DNA of 64,000 nucleotides from Lentinus brumalis. Taxonomy: Eukaryota; Basidiomycota; Agaricomycetes; Polyporales; Polyporaceae. A program made the translations under genes and the position numbers. Location: assembly GCA_001792895.1 (NCBI GenBank), contig MARA01000005.1, positions 124,001 through 188,000 of the forward strand, written 5' to 3'. Shown piece by piece: positions 1 to 11,723 of this stretch. The notes under the pieces were generated by a model. The model saw only the letters and a list, made by a program, of their open reading frames with translations. It was not told the origin of the DNA and searched no databases. How positions within the stretch are numbered: the stretch's first letter is position 1; each line of letters begins with the position of its first letter.

Positions 1-51
1 GGGTCGTCGACTGTGGCGCTCCCCTTACTTTCACCCACGCCCACCGAATCC

Positions 52-3000
52 ATGCCGCCGTCTCGGACTCGCTCTCTGTTGCGCTCTCTGGACAGCTTGA
101 GTCTGAGTCCCAAACCGCGTCGCATGTCGATGCAGGAGAGGAGCAGACACAATATGTATGCTGGAACTTCCTCTCCCCGGGGCCGTGTGGGGGCTTCTCG
201 CGGAACGCGGCGTGTCCCTTCCTGTCGACGTTGCAAAGAACTCGAAGGCTCCCCAGATCATGCTGCGGTTCGCCGCCACAGACTTGAGCACGAGCACGAG
301 GAGATCCGCAAGGCCAGCAGGGAGCAGAAGATCAGGGAGAGGAGGGGCCTGTCCTCGGGCGTGGACGACATGGACGATGAGGACGACGAGGACTATGCGG
401 ACGACGGCATGGACGTCGAGAACGAGGGATACAGTCCTCTGTCTGCGCCACCGCCACCGCCATCTGCGGACCTTCTTGTCGATGCTGACTGCCCGATGGG
501 CGACGACTTCCCCGGTAGAGTGGCTGGTGCTCCTCAACGTCCGCAGCAACAGCAGCAACAGCAGCAGCAGCAACAACAACAGTCACAGCCGGAAAGCGTT
601 GACATTGACATCGACGTCGACGTCGACGTCGCGGACACTCATCATGGTTCCGCGTTTGCGAGCGTGCAACCAGCGACGCCGTTCGCCACTTCCTGGGCTC
701 CGCCACAGCAGTCATCTGTCGCCTCCCCTGCTTACCAACCTCCCGAAGTCTTCGACGTTAGTCGCGCCGAGCCCATGGCGGTGACCTCTCTGACTGCGTT
801 CGCGACCACCCAGCCTCAGGTCCCCGAGCAGATGGCTGTTGAAGCCAGCGGGCCCGCCGTGGTGGCGCCACCGGAGGATCAGCAGCAGCACGCAGAGATG
901 CAGTGTCGCGATGTTGCTCTCGACGGTGCTCATCCTGAGACGGCCATCGTCGTAGCCAATGCAGACGACAGTGTTCCTGCGCCTGACTCGACGGAGCCTC
1001 TACCAATGGTCGCGTCCGCCGGGCCGAGCATCGTCATACAAGCTCCGGATGATGATGAGGACAAGAAGGACGATGAGACGGACTCCGACGAGGAGAATGA
1101 AGACGATGAGTTGGAGCCCGTGCCGATACCCGTCTACGAGGCTCCCAAGGACACCGCGAAGCAGGACGAGGACGATGATGAGTCGGATGAGGATGAGGAT
1201 ACCGATGACGAGGACGAGACTGATGTTGACGACGATGAAGAAGACGAGTTGGAGCTTGTTCCGATACCGGTCTACGAAGCTCCCCCGGCCACTGCTGAGA
1301 AGGACGAGTCGGCTGCTGCAGCCTCTAGAGGCACTGCGACCGCAAGCTCGGAGGTCGTTGCTGAGACCAGCTCATCAGACGAGCGTCCGGCACTGGTCTC
1401 GCAAGCTGTGGGAAGCTCTTCATCACCGTCTCCCGCCTCATCGGCGTCAGCTGCTAACCAGCCATCTCCAGTGGCCAGGAGACCTGCTGGACCATCTCCC
1501 GCGCCATCTCCTCGAGCAACATCCTATTCTATTACCTCTTCGTCTACAACTCATCCTCCTGCCCCAGCCACTTCGACCACCACACCCTCCTCCGTCCCTC
1601 CTTCCGCCACCGTCCCCATTGGCTCGTCCTCTCCAATCATCGCGCCTCCCACCGCTTCGCTACCTTCGGGTTTCTCTTCGATGGTCGCTGTACCTTTGAT
1701 GGGGTACTACCCTTCGTACAACCCGCTGCTTGGCAACGAGTGGCTTTCCCAGCTTATACCCGTTTCGCCTGCGCCGGTCCCCACTGGTACGAATCAATCG
1801 GATCGGGAAAAGAGGCTGGCAAATGCTGCCAAGGCGAGAACGAAGGCGCAGATGGCAAAGGCGGTCATAGCACAGGCATTGGCGAAGTGAGCTCCGTTCA
1901 TACTTCCATCTGTGAGAATTCATACTGACGGTCTCTGTCTATCGCAGTGCGAACCTTCCTTGCGGAGACGATGACAATGACAGCGGTTTCCGTATGGATG
2001 TGTCGCCGTCACGCCCGAATCAGCCTCAGAGGGTAGCACCAGCCGACAACGCAATGCTCGAGGATCGCCCGGCCGACGAAATTGTCCCACTCTCTGACAG
2101 CGCACGTCCCTCGTCGTCTGGTGCAGCCGGTCCATCGCGCGCTCAAGATGTGACCCCAGGCCAACTGGACTCACCGCACGACGACTGCGCTGAGACACAC
2201 ATGCGCGTTGACAAGGGCAAAGGCAAGATGTCCGAGGAGGAGTACTCGGTGGAGTACCCAGAGAACATGGGAGAGGAGGAGAAATCAGAACCCTTGAAAG
2301 ATGACGATGAGAAGCAACCGGAGTGGCTAGCTCACCTTGATCTCAGCCCGGAAGAAGAGGCCTACAACAAGGCGGTCTTCCATCGACAGCAATCCGTCTC
2401 GCCTCCCAAGTAAGCATGCTTGCGTTCTTCCCACTGATGTAATACTCATGATGTCAGGAGTCCGCAAGATGAGGGCTATGTGACGGCGAGCCCCGGGCTC
2501 TCGCCGGAGCTGATTCGCAGGCGGCCACTTCCAACCTCTCCCCGAGTTCCAGAAGAAGGCACGACGGTATCTCCAGTGGAGAAGAGCTCCACCCCTCCTC
2601 CGAGTCCTCTCCTCGCTGTACCAGAGTAAGTCCTGTGCTCGCATGGTCGGTCTTGGACTCATCTTGAGGTCATCTTTCTAGAGTATCCCCGATCCCCACT
2701 ATCTCCGTCATTCCACCATCGCCGGAGCTTGGTGCTACGACGCCGGACAACCAGCGTGACGTTTTGCCCATGGTGCCGACTCTCGGGGCGACCCTCAGTC
2801 CTGTGCCGTTTCAAACCCGGCATAGTGCCCAAGTGCGACCGACGACGGGCCGCAAAATATCGTCGTCATACTACGCCCGAAAGGGCAAGAAGAAACCGTC
2901 CTCCACCTCCGTTCGCTCGGCGAGCCCCCCTGGAACAGGACCTTCTCCGCCGTCAGATTTTGATATCTTCCCGATCTCGGCCAATGAGGGTTCCATGGGC

Positions 3001-5171
3001 ACACCGAGCATGGACTCTGTCCCTTTTCACGAAGGCCCAGTCCACCAGACAGACGACGCCACCCACGACATGCAGATGGGCACCGACTTTTCTGGTCTGG
3101 ACAACTTTTACGTGCCGATGTCGTCTTCCCCAGAGTACGACTCCGTGCTTGGAACGGCGGACACAGCTGTGGAGGAGATGTCCTGGAGCTCTGCCGCGTT
3201 CGAGAGTGGCACCTCCCTCGGCGATTGGCCAGTCGTTGATGCTCTCTCCGGCTCTCCAGTCGTGACCTCGCTCGACTTTTGGGTCCAGTTGGAGGACTGG
3301 ATGACAGGCCGTAGACAGCCGTCGCCGGAGATGGAAGCGCTATTTGAGGCACTCTGGACTGATGGAATTCTCGGCGAGAACATTCGGTCTGACCTACAAG
3401 CAGGAGGGATCGTCACCGCCAACATGGAAGCTGTCTACGAGGATGTGAACGGCGGAGATGCGCCTCAGGATGAAACCAGCTATGACCCACAAACACTGGA
3501 TGCCGCGCACTTCCCGATCGACTTGAGCAACTCAGCTCACCCAGTTCCGGAAGCTCCCTCCTTAGACCAGCCAACACTGGATGACGCGGCCTTCCTGATC
3601 GACTTCGCCAAATCACTGGATACCGATTCTGCTGGACGTCAAGTGGGCGAAGATCTTGACATCACTACGTTCCCCGTGAGCGAAAGCAATGGGGAAGACC
3701 TAGAGCCGGTGGCCGTATCCGCCTCGGACCCATCTAGCATGGGCTTCCCGGGTTCCTCAGCAACGTTCGCAGACATTGCTGGCCTTCAAGTGCTTGGCCA
3801 ATTCGACGCCTCTACGTTCGCTCTGAACGAAGGCGCGTCAGAATACCCGAAGCCAGTGACTGCCTCTGCCTCGGAGACTTTTAGCCAGGGCTTCCCGCGT
3901 TCTGCCCAGGTGGCCGACGAAGCTGTGGAAGAAGTCCGATCTCAGACGCCACCGTGCGTGGTGGACGCGCCAGAGACGGCTGTAGTCGTCGAAGCGGGTG
4001 TTCAGGATGATCACCGTGTCGTCCAAGAAGACGCGGCGATTCAGGCCGTGCCAGCGAAGATCATCGCCGACGCGTCCGTTCAGACAGAGGGGTTGGAGGT
4101 AGCAGTTGAAACGGCAGTAGCAGATGCGATCGTCCAAACGGAGGCGAGCGCGTGCGCAGCATCCGAGCCGCCAACCAAGTCAGACGCATGTGTGTCTACG
4201 GAGGATCTTCCGTCGCACCAGCCGCTGCTTCCGACACTCGGCGACCCTACACCTGCTGTAGACTCCAGTCGTCCTCTCGTACGGATTCGCAGGGAGCGCG
4301 GGGTCTTGCACGTTCCTCAGTCCTTCCTCTCAGCTGGCGGCCCGTTTGCACTTGGCCGCCCTCGATCTGTGCCATCGTCCAGGCGAACTCGACGTCCCTC
4401 GACGCGCCCATCTGGGCCACTTTTGTCGGTTCCCGTGGCTACACCTCCACCGCAGTCTGAGAAGTCACCGGAAGAGGAAGAACGCTCAAAAGTCCCTCCA
4501 CCCCCGCCTCGCTCTTCATCTCCTCCGCCACCACCCCGTCGCGCTACACGCGGGTTGTTGTTCGCTGGAATACCGGGTATGGAGTCACGTCCGGTGGCTG
4601 CTGCTTCCCGCACGGAGCCGTCGTCCGAGACTTGGACTCCCTCCGAGCCCTCCGGATCGCAGCCGCGGGGTCGTGTATCTGGATTGGCCGGCGTTCAGGT
4701 AAGTGCAAGTTGTTATTGATCTCTATATTCGTTGAACTATGACTGACCTAGAACTTGCGACAGGTGCATCAGAGTCGACAAGCTCCTCGCGAAGGGAGCA
4801 GTGCGCCCTCCTCCTGGATGACGTCAACGACGACCGCGACAACCGCCTCGTCTCGTCCACCCAGACAGTCACATGGGCGTGTTCCCAAAAAGCGGCGCCG
4901 TACCCGTAGAAGGCGTACAGACCCTTCACCTCCTCCACCCCCACCCTCTGATCACAGCAGCTCCGAGTCGACGCTGTCCGATGACCCGTCTCCCGTATAT
5001 ATTCCGGGCTGGGCGAAACCGCGTGGTTGGAATGGTGCCCCTCTGGAGCCAGAGGAGGTGGTGGTGGAAGAGAAAGAAGAGCCGTTCGAGCCTCCCTTCG
5101 ACTTGTCGCTGAAGTGCACGCTTGCTCTGGTGGCTGCGCTTGCTATCCGTTCCGTCGTCCGTGTCTTGTGA
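52..5171 (+). CDS. Large disordered acidic protein with repeats and a hydrophobic C-terminal tail
   Basis: Five exons join in phase: up to 1886, 1948-2409, 2458-2625, 2682-4698 and 4764-5171, giving about 1,642 aa from the ATG at 52. The frame stays open to the window edge, so the true start may lie upstream. No enzyme domain is recognised. Near the N-terminus a basic stretch carries Ser-Cys-Arg-Arg-Cys followed by a charged helix. A polyQ run lies at nt 546-582. Two Asp/Glu-rich blocks each end in a VPIPVYEAP-type motif 46 codons apart. Imperfect repeats lie at nt 3480-3910, VQTE-like motifs at 4000-4205 and proline-rich segments at 4495-4545 and 4925-4960. The last 20 residues are hydrophobic with few charges and could be a tail anchor. 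Function is unknown; a scaffold or regulatory role is a guess from composition only. Confidence 0.8.
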
Positions 5172-5602
5172 TGTGTGTTCTCTTGTTTTTGTGTGCTTTG
5201 TGTGTCCGTCGTCTTGCTGTCATTGTACCGGTTTAGCTGTCGTGTTTCTGTTTTCCTTCTGGGACTTTGTCACGGTGTCTGTCTTCGCGTGTTGCTCGGG
5301 GATTTGTATCATTGCAATAGATCGCGCGCTTGGGATTGTGTCTGCTCCTGCTGTCAGTTTTGCCAGGTCAAAGTCTGCAAGTTCTCTCGCACAGGGACAC
5401 TGAAGGATGTAAGTCTGGTCAGTGGTAAGTACTTAGTACGGGGTCTGGCAGTACGGACCGGACCGTCTACCCGATACCCGGCGGGCGGCTAATAAGATCT
5501 GCTGAGACCGATTGCTCTCTGGACAACGCTACCATGTACCACTACCTCCTCCTCCTCCCACCGGCTTTGCTTCAAACCTGTAGTGCTTATATCTAGGCTC
5601 AT
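5172..5602. other. Intergenic region
   Basis: This is the 3' flank of the disordered-protein gene and the promoter of the BTB gene. It has a TG/CT-rich 5172-5340 stretch and an AAGTACTTAGTAC palindromic element at 5427-5439. A CT-rich tract lies at 5540-5565, with a weak TATA-like TTATAT at about 5587. No further gene is supported. Confidence 0.5.
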
Positions 5603-7059
5603 ATGCTCTCTACTACTACGGATAGCTTAGAAACTCAACTCGAGCAAGGACTGCTTGTCAAACATCCCGAATTCTGGTTCACCGACGGCTCTCTCATTCT
5701 CCGCGCGCACTCGACGCTCTTCCGCGTACACGTATCTCAGCTCTGTCGCAAATCTATATTTTTTCGCGATCTCTTCTCGCTGCCTCAGCCACAGTCATCT
5801 ACGCCCGATCGCGAGGAGCGGCGACTCGAAGGCTGCCCCGTCCTGGACCTCCACGATCCCCCGGATGATGTCGCGAACCTCGTGAAAGTGATATATGACG
5901 GACCGTATGTGAGCTTTTTTGTCCAATGGACCCTTCTCTACCCTTCATGAACCCTGTCGGCGAGCTCTGGTCACTTGTCGCGTCGTGTGATGTCGTACTG
6001 CGACACGAGGGACGCGTATGCCAGTGGCGCGCAGCGTGGAGATCGACCAAACCTTGCCCTCGCATACCGCATTGTTGGCTCTCAGAGCGTGCAATGACAT
6101 GATCAAGCGGTGTGGTGGACGCATCCCGGTGCCGCCACAGCCAAAGACGCTGTTGCCTCGACGTCACTGACTACTGCTGCATTACCAGTAACTTCGGAAA
6201 CAACGACCGCGAGGACTTCGCAGCCGTCTCTGGCGTCCTCCGCTTATCGACGAAGTACCTGATTGAGGAGTCCATCCGAGCCAAGGCGATGGCACACATA
6301 CGCAGCGCATGGCCGTCGACTCTCAAGGCATGGGATCTGCGTGAAGATCTGGCCCGTACGCATGAGGTCGAGACAGGAGACCTGCGAGGCCTCCGGTACC
6401 CACATCCAATAGTCAGCGCTGACATTCTTCTCCCGTCCTGTCCTCCTACTCACACACCCCAATTACAGGCCATAATTAACCTCGCACGGGAGATAGGAGC
6501 AGACGAGCTCCTCCCCTCTGCGTTCTATGAGCTGTCCCGCTACAGCTTCACGCAGATCTTCGAACCGTCTCCCGGCGACCCGCTCGACCCGCACACCCCG
6601 CCGTCCGCCCGAGTCTCGCTCTCGTACACGCTGTCTCCAGCGGACATGCAGCGGCTCGCGCTCGGGAAAGAGGCGGCGCAGCAGGCCGTCACCACGCTCA
6701 TCCAGAACATGGAGCACGCTTCCTCCGATCATCCCTCGCACCGCCGCTCACGCTCGGGGCAGCACATTGTCCCCGCGCATCTCCCTGGCGTCGGCGGGCG
6801 GGTCCGCGCGAACTGTGTCACGCCTGCGGCGTGCCGGAAGGACCTGGCTGAGCTCGTCGAGCTCGCGACACAGCACTACCTGTTCGACCGCGAGCGGGGG
6901 TGCGCGGACCCGCTGTACGTCGCGGAGGAGCTGGGGCAGCTGAAGAGCGCGGAGTTCGCGGATTGTACGGCGTGTGCGCATGCGCTGGAGGCGTGGGCGG
7001 CGAGGGAGCGGGAGCGGCTGTGGCGGGCTATCCCAGATTGGTTTCGGTTGCGGAGATGA
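5603..7059 (+). CDS. BTB/POZ domain protein
   Basis: Three exons (5603-5904, 6189-6411, 6469-7059) give 371 aa in a continuous frame. The N-terminus has the BTB hallmark: FWFTDGSLILRAHSTLFRVH, then a hydrophobic SxxFRDLFSLP helix and LDLHDPPDDVANLVKVIYDG. After intron 1 comes the usual LRLSTKYLIE...A..HI segment, and the third exon carries a helical BACK-like region (INLAREIGADELLPSAFYELS). Such proteins dimerise through BTB and often act as Cullin-3 substrate adaptors. No zinc finger, Kelch or MATH partner domain is visible, so the target is unknown. Intron 1 is long for this window (284 nt) and might hide a small exon. Intron 2 (57 nt) has no in-frame stop, so retention would leave the frame open. 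Confidence 0.85.
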
Positions 7060-7066
7060 GGAGGAA

Positions 7067-7264
7067 TGCCCCGGGGCGTTCGCTATGTACCTTCCTCTCG
7101 TCTCCGTGTCCTGTGCGACACTTCTCACCTCATATTGCTGCCTTTCGACCTCCCCATTCTCTGCCCCGGGGCGTTCGCTATGTACCTTCCTCTCGTCTCC
7201 GTGTCCTGTGCGACACTTCTCACCTCATATTGCTGCCTTTCGACCTCCCCATTCTCTGCCCCGG
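7067..7264 (+). repeat. 95-bp tandem direct duplication
   Basis: Two essentially identical 95-nt units lie head to tail (7067-7161 and 7162-7256), each beginning TGCCCCGGGGCGTTCGCTAT. The first 8 nt of a third unit (TGCCCCGG) follow at 7257-7264. The repeat starts 8 nt after the BTB stop codon, so it lies in the 3' UTR. The match looks exact across the unit, which suggests a recent slippage or unequal-crossover event. Confidence 0.92.
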
Positions 7265-7617
7265 CACTGCGTGTTTCGTGGACACAATCATACCCGTTGA
7301 TTTCTCGAGGGGCATGCTGTATATCTGTATCATATGACGATTGCTGTATCTTGTCCTGCATGCATCTGCCAGTGGTGCTGTGGACGTGTGTAATATCGCT
7401 CGTTGACTTCTCGTTGGTCTCGTCAAATATCTTCTCCCATCTTGTTGAACAAGCCCGGGTCCAATGTAATCTTGTAGTGTACTTTACTAGTACTGCAGCC
7501 AAGAGGCGGGCAATTTCAACATTCATGACATTGTCCCCTGTAAACTGGGGATATTCTGCCTGGAGTTGCATACGGCGTCGGGCCGCTGGAGGATCCCGCT
7601 ATAGTGGCCTGCACCTA
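7265..7617. other. Intergenic region between BTB gene and tRNA
   Basis: No coding signal. The segment holds the distal 3' flank of the BTB gene and a GTACTTTACTAGTACT-type element at about 7478-7494, similar to elements elsewhere in intergenic DNA of this window. Confidence 0.4.
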
Positions 7618-7703
7618 TCTCTGTTAGTATATCGGTTAGTACACGCGCCTGTCATTGTCTGTACCGGTCGCGCGAAAGCGGGGTTCGACTCCCCGACAGA
7701 GAG
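7618..7703 (+). tRNA. trnD(GUC): tRNA-Asp (anticodon GUC) with a 14-nt intron
   Basis: The acceptor arms TCTCTGT (7618-7624) and ACAGAGA (7696-7702) pair fully, with discriminator G at 7703. The D arm reads TATATCGGTTAGTA. The anticodon stem CGCGC/GCGCG encloses CTGTCA...C with GTC at 7651-7653. The T arm is CGGGG-TTCGACT-CCCCG. A 14-nt insertion (7655-7668) sits one base 3' of the anticodon, the canonical nuclear tRNA intron position. Removing it leaves a 72-nt tRNA, and the sequence resembles fungal tRNA-Asp. The internal A and B boxes (TTAGTATATCGG-like and GGTTCGACTCC) are present, so it should be transcribed by RNA polymerase III. Confidence 0.96.
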
Positions 7704-7720
7704 TGACTTTGGCCCACTGG

Positions 7721-7725
7721 TTTTT
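7721..7725 (+). terminator. Pol III terminator of tRNA-Asp
   Basis: A run of five T lies 17 nt after the tRNA 3' end, the expected form and distance for RNA polymerase III termination. Confidence 0.7.
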
Positions 7726-8195
7726 GTTGGGGCAGGGCAACTCTGCTGTAGCCAAGCTGCAGCCCTGTGATTTCCGCATTCGTGACCAGTACAGTGTTCA
7801 ATGGAAAAATAACTTGGGGTAGAACGCGCCGCTTCGCGCGCCCGGCCCGATTCCACTGATAACTCATGGCCGCATGGCGATTACTTATAAGTATATATAA
7901 AGCTAGGCATGCAGCCATGTCATGAGTCGCGAACGCGTATTCGTGAATGAACAGCTGTGAACGGGGACTGCTTAAGCTGATGAGACTGACACGGGATAAA
8001 CCGGAAATGGAACACGGAGCGCGCCGGGTACATGAATTGTACCCACGTGATCTCTGCAGGTTTCATAGAGATGATAAGCCGATTCCAGTGGAATCGGAAT
8101 TAAATCTGCTGGGATTGAAGATCTCAGGATGCATCACAGTCAGACTGACCGACGTAGAGTACTACTACTACTCGTACGTACATATCTCCGGGGAC
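7726..8195. other. Intergenic region with an unsupported 92-codon ORF
   Basis: This lies between the tRNA and the 3' end of the minus-strand permease. A good TATA box (GTATATATAAAG, about 7891-7902) precedes an ATG at 7947 that opens a 92-codon frame to 8225. The frame overlaps the permease end, has no recognised motif and shows no introns. I regard it as possible but unproven. A GTAGAGTACTACTACTACT stretch lies at about 8153-8171. Confidence 0.35.
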
Positions 8196-10709
8196 CTAGA
8201 CTTTCTGGTCAAGGGATCGCCCTGAAGATGGGGACCCGGGAACATCGTTTCCGAGCGCTATGAGGGATGATGTGAGCCAAGGTCGCACACGAAGGAGTGC
8301 AACAGGACCACATACCGCGCTCCTGGGCTGCGATGTCTGCTCTGCGCTTGTCTTCTTGCACAGCGCCGAAGATGATGTCCATCTCCTCCAGACTGCGCCC
8401 CTTGGTCTCCGGAATGAGTCTAAGAGGGTCGGTGCAAGCATGGTAAGTGGTCGCGCCGATACTAGATGACCAGAAGAGGCGAACGTACAAAGAGAAGACG
8501 GCCATGCCGCCGATGTTGATCGTTCCGAACATGAGGAAGAGCTTGTAGCCGAGGTCAGTCTCGAGCGTCGGCGTCACTTTTGCGACGACGAAGTCTGTAT
8601 GGGGAAAGCATCGTCAGTGTCAGATACGCGACTCCGAACGCTCGTCGCTCATGCAGTGCGCTCTGTATGCGAGTTTGATCCGGCCCGAGGGAGGGCGGGA
8701 TGAGCATGAATGAGACTCTACGCGAATGAATGGCGACGGTCCAAAGGGGGCGGCGATGGACGGAAGTTGGAAGAGAACTTACTGAACAGCCACTGGGAAG
8801 CACTTGCGGCGGCTAGTCCGTAATGCCGGGTCCTCGTCGGGAAGATGTCAGCCACGTACACCCACCTGCGTATACAAAGAGATTGTCAGCAGCAGCCGAC
8901 ACGACGCGTTGCGAAGCGACAGAGAGGCTTACGGCAGGGGTCCCCAGCCCATGGAGTAGAAGCACACGTAGATGTAGAGCATGGCGGCCATGGCCTTGCT
9001 GGCGGGAGGCGGGCTCGCGGCGTCCTTCGGTGGGGGAACGTCTTGAGGAGCGCACCGATGATGAAGAACAAGATGCCCATGCCCATTCCGGAGATGAAGA
9101 GGGAGAGCTTGCGCCCGAGGGAGTCGACGAGGAAGAAGACGAACAGGGCGGTGGCGACGACCTTGACGATTCCGTATATACCAGACGCGAGCAGCGAGTT
9201 CGTCGTGCCCGAGTATCCGATCTTCCACGCATGTCAGTATGGTTGTCTCAGGACTTGGACTCACTGGCGCGAGCGACGTACCGAGGTGAAAATCTGTGGC
9301 GCGTAGTACCCGACCGAGTTCTGTCCGCTCCATTGCTGGAGGAGGAAGATCACGATGGCGATGACAAACCGGATGAAATTGCCCTTGCCCAAGAACGCCT
9401 CCTTCGCGCCCAGACCTTTCCGAGCCTCGCGCTCCTCAGCAATCGCGGCTTCGATTTCGGCGAACTCTGCGCGCACACGGTGGTCGTCCGGGCTCAGGCG
9501 GCGGAGGTACGCGAGGTTCGCAAGCGCCTCGTCGACGCGGTCCTTTGACGCGAGCCACCGAGGCGACTCCTTCACGGTGAGGAGGCCGAAAGCCATGATG
9601 CCGGCTGGCACGAGCTGGAAGCCGAATGGGATGCGCCAAACCGCGTATCCAGTCTTGATGTGAATGCTGATTCCCACTGTCGGCCAAGACGTGTGCGTCA
9701 GCCGCTAAGCAGTCTCCTACGAGAGGTATGGACGGAAGACTGACGGTTGATGAAATACGAGAGCATGACGCCGACGGCGACCATGATTTGAAAGAGGCCG
9801 GTGATGCGGCCACGCACCTCCTTGGGCGAGCATTCGGACACGAATGCGGGTGCGACCGCAGAAATTGCGCCAATCCCAAGGCCGGCGACGACTCGGCCGG
9901 CATAGATGTACCCCAGCCCGCGTGAGCCCCCTGCAACCGTCTGCAGGATCTGTTGTCGTAGATAGCCGTAAGACGTAAATGTAAGCTCACGAGCAACGCA
10001 TGAGAGCACAAGGAGAGCCACTCACCGCGCCAACAGAAAATACAACGGACCAGATGAGTAGCGACCACTTCCTTCCGATAGCAGCTGTACGGCAGAGGAC
10101 ACATACATCGTGAGTATTTCACACTTTGTACACATGAAATCTGGAATGGTTCATTGCCAAGATACCGTTCATAGACGATGTCGCACGGCATCTCTGCCCC
10201 GCATCTCGTTGCCACTGGTGTACGAGCGGGGGTCAGGTGGCCGCGCGTCCGCCTGCGGAATCAAACTGATGGCGCGAGACGCGGGGCACGGAGTGTCTGG
10301 CAGAACTCAATCTGCGAAACGGCCACACACCTGACAGTGGCGCACTCGCGAGCGCACCGAAGAATGCGCCGGCCTGGAGGACGGAGACGACGTTGGAATT
10401 GATGTTGTCGGCCTTCTTCTTGTCAGTGTTCCCCGCTGGGTCTGTGATTCCGAAATAGTTCTGAAAGTAGCCCTGGGCGACGACCGAGCCGCCGACTCCG
10501 CTGGCGGGCGTAGCGTGTCGGTATAGGGAGTTTGGACGGGCATGGTGGGGCACTCACGTATCATATCCGAAGAGGACGATACCCCAGTATACGATGAACG
10601 CGAGCCCTAGAGGAGCAACGGACGTATGTCAGTCTGAGGTCTACAGATAGTCGGAGCAGGTGCACGTACAGTAGACCCGGATGTTCTGGAAGAGTCCCAA
10701 CTCGCTCAT
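8196..10709 (-). CDS. Quinate/sugar-type MFS permease (apparent frameshift)
   Basis: Eleven exons on the minus strand: 10709-10670, 10606-10558, 10500-10331, 10084-10026, 9949-9745, 9676-9282, 9221-8933, 8865-8783, 8594-8489, 8419-8316 and 8221-8196. They give about 508 aa with 12 hydrophobic segments expected. Family signatures seen are GYDTG near TM1, AGRVVAGLGIGAISAVAP, a large central loop starting PESPRW-like (KESPRWLASKDR), QQWSGQNSVGYYAP before TM7, DSLGRK, WGPLPWVYVADIFPTRTR and PETKGRSLEEMD. These mark the sugar porter family, closest in feel to fungal quinate permeases (MSELGLFQNIRVY start). In exon 7 the frame breaks at a GGGGG run (9032-9036): one extra G restores the family sequence and the phase of the next junction. 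It is therefore either a sequencing error or a recent lesion. The last exon is less certain. Confidence 0.85.
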
Positions 10710-11723
10710 GTTCAGATAGCCGGGCAGACAGCGTCGGAGAGAAGGCCAGGGGATGACCAGCGTCCTCACACCATGTGTGGCGGTTTTTGTACGGACGGGA
10801 TACGCGCTCAACTCTAGCCTTGTGGATGCGGGCCGTAGGATCGAGATCGCGGGGTAACAGACTGGGCAGCATCAAAAGGCGTCAAGTGCTTCGCCTCAGT
10901 GCATTCGCGACGCGTTCCTGGTGCAGGGCCGGCCACATGGTGTCAGGAAGGCTGTGAAATAATGGTGAAGATGCGAAGGAGAGGGGGAGGATGCGCTCCG
11001 GCCTGGACGGCATGGTCCGTGAAGCTGTTCGTGTTCCCAAGCTCTGTCCATATGACGGGCCATTGCCGATTAGAAGAGCCTGAACAAGACAGCATCCGTG
11101 AGGTCCCCTCTGCATTAAAATCGTTGAATGGCAGCTCCATACGGGACAATATGAACCAGGCTTACCCTTGAATCCTTGATGGGGTATTAGCGGCGAGGTG
11201 TGAAATTGCAGGACGTGCCAGGTGCCAAGCGTAGACTCATATTTTGAGAATAAGAACTCCCGCACCTTGCATTGTCGTCATGTTAAAATCAATCATAATG
11301 ATGCGGCGGTCTCATGGCCACGGCGGGCTCGGAGGACTGGGAGTGGGATGAACTTGAAGCATCGGAGGCGTGATACCGCGCGCGTTCGACCGTACCGGCC
11401 GCGGGTCACCGTTGCCGTGTACTCCATGCTTCAACGTTCCAACCCTGACGGCGCCGCAGGGCCTTGTATCGACGTGTATGGAGATGGGCCAACAGAGTGT
11501 TGGGTGCAGGTGGAAGACAGAACTTGTCGAATCGAGTACAGACGTCGTAGTCGAAGGTCAAGCTCAATTCTGGAAGCGCTGGGTATGCCTTCTTGACCCG
11601 GACCACCACCATCCTCCGCTCGATCAACGTCCGCCTCGTCCAGCGGGCGACACTCGCAGTCTGTCTAGAGAGGTCTCAATTTTGATGTGAAGACGAGGCT
11701 CGCCTCCGTTGGCATTGCACGGC
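10710..11723. other. Divergent intergenic region
   Basis: About 1 kb between the start of the minus-strand permease and the plus-strand XPF gene, so it probably carries both promoters. I see no clear TATA box for either. Several ORFs of 70-130 codons exist on both strands but lack family resemblance or splice logic. Confidence 0.45.

Noticed and set aside
31..579. Minus-strand ORF with a poly-Leu start
   Set aside because: The leucines are the reverse of the CAG/polyQ tract in the sense gene; not a signal peptide.
8823..9548. 241-codon plus-strand ORF
   Set aside because: It is antisense to the permease exons, Arg/Glu-rich with no motif; a shadow of GC-rich coding DNA.
8196..10709. A quinate utilisation (qut/qa) gene cluster around the permease
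   Set aside because: No dehydroquinase, quinate dehydrogenase or regulator lies nearby; only the transporter resembles that family.
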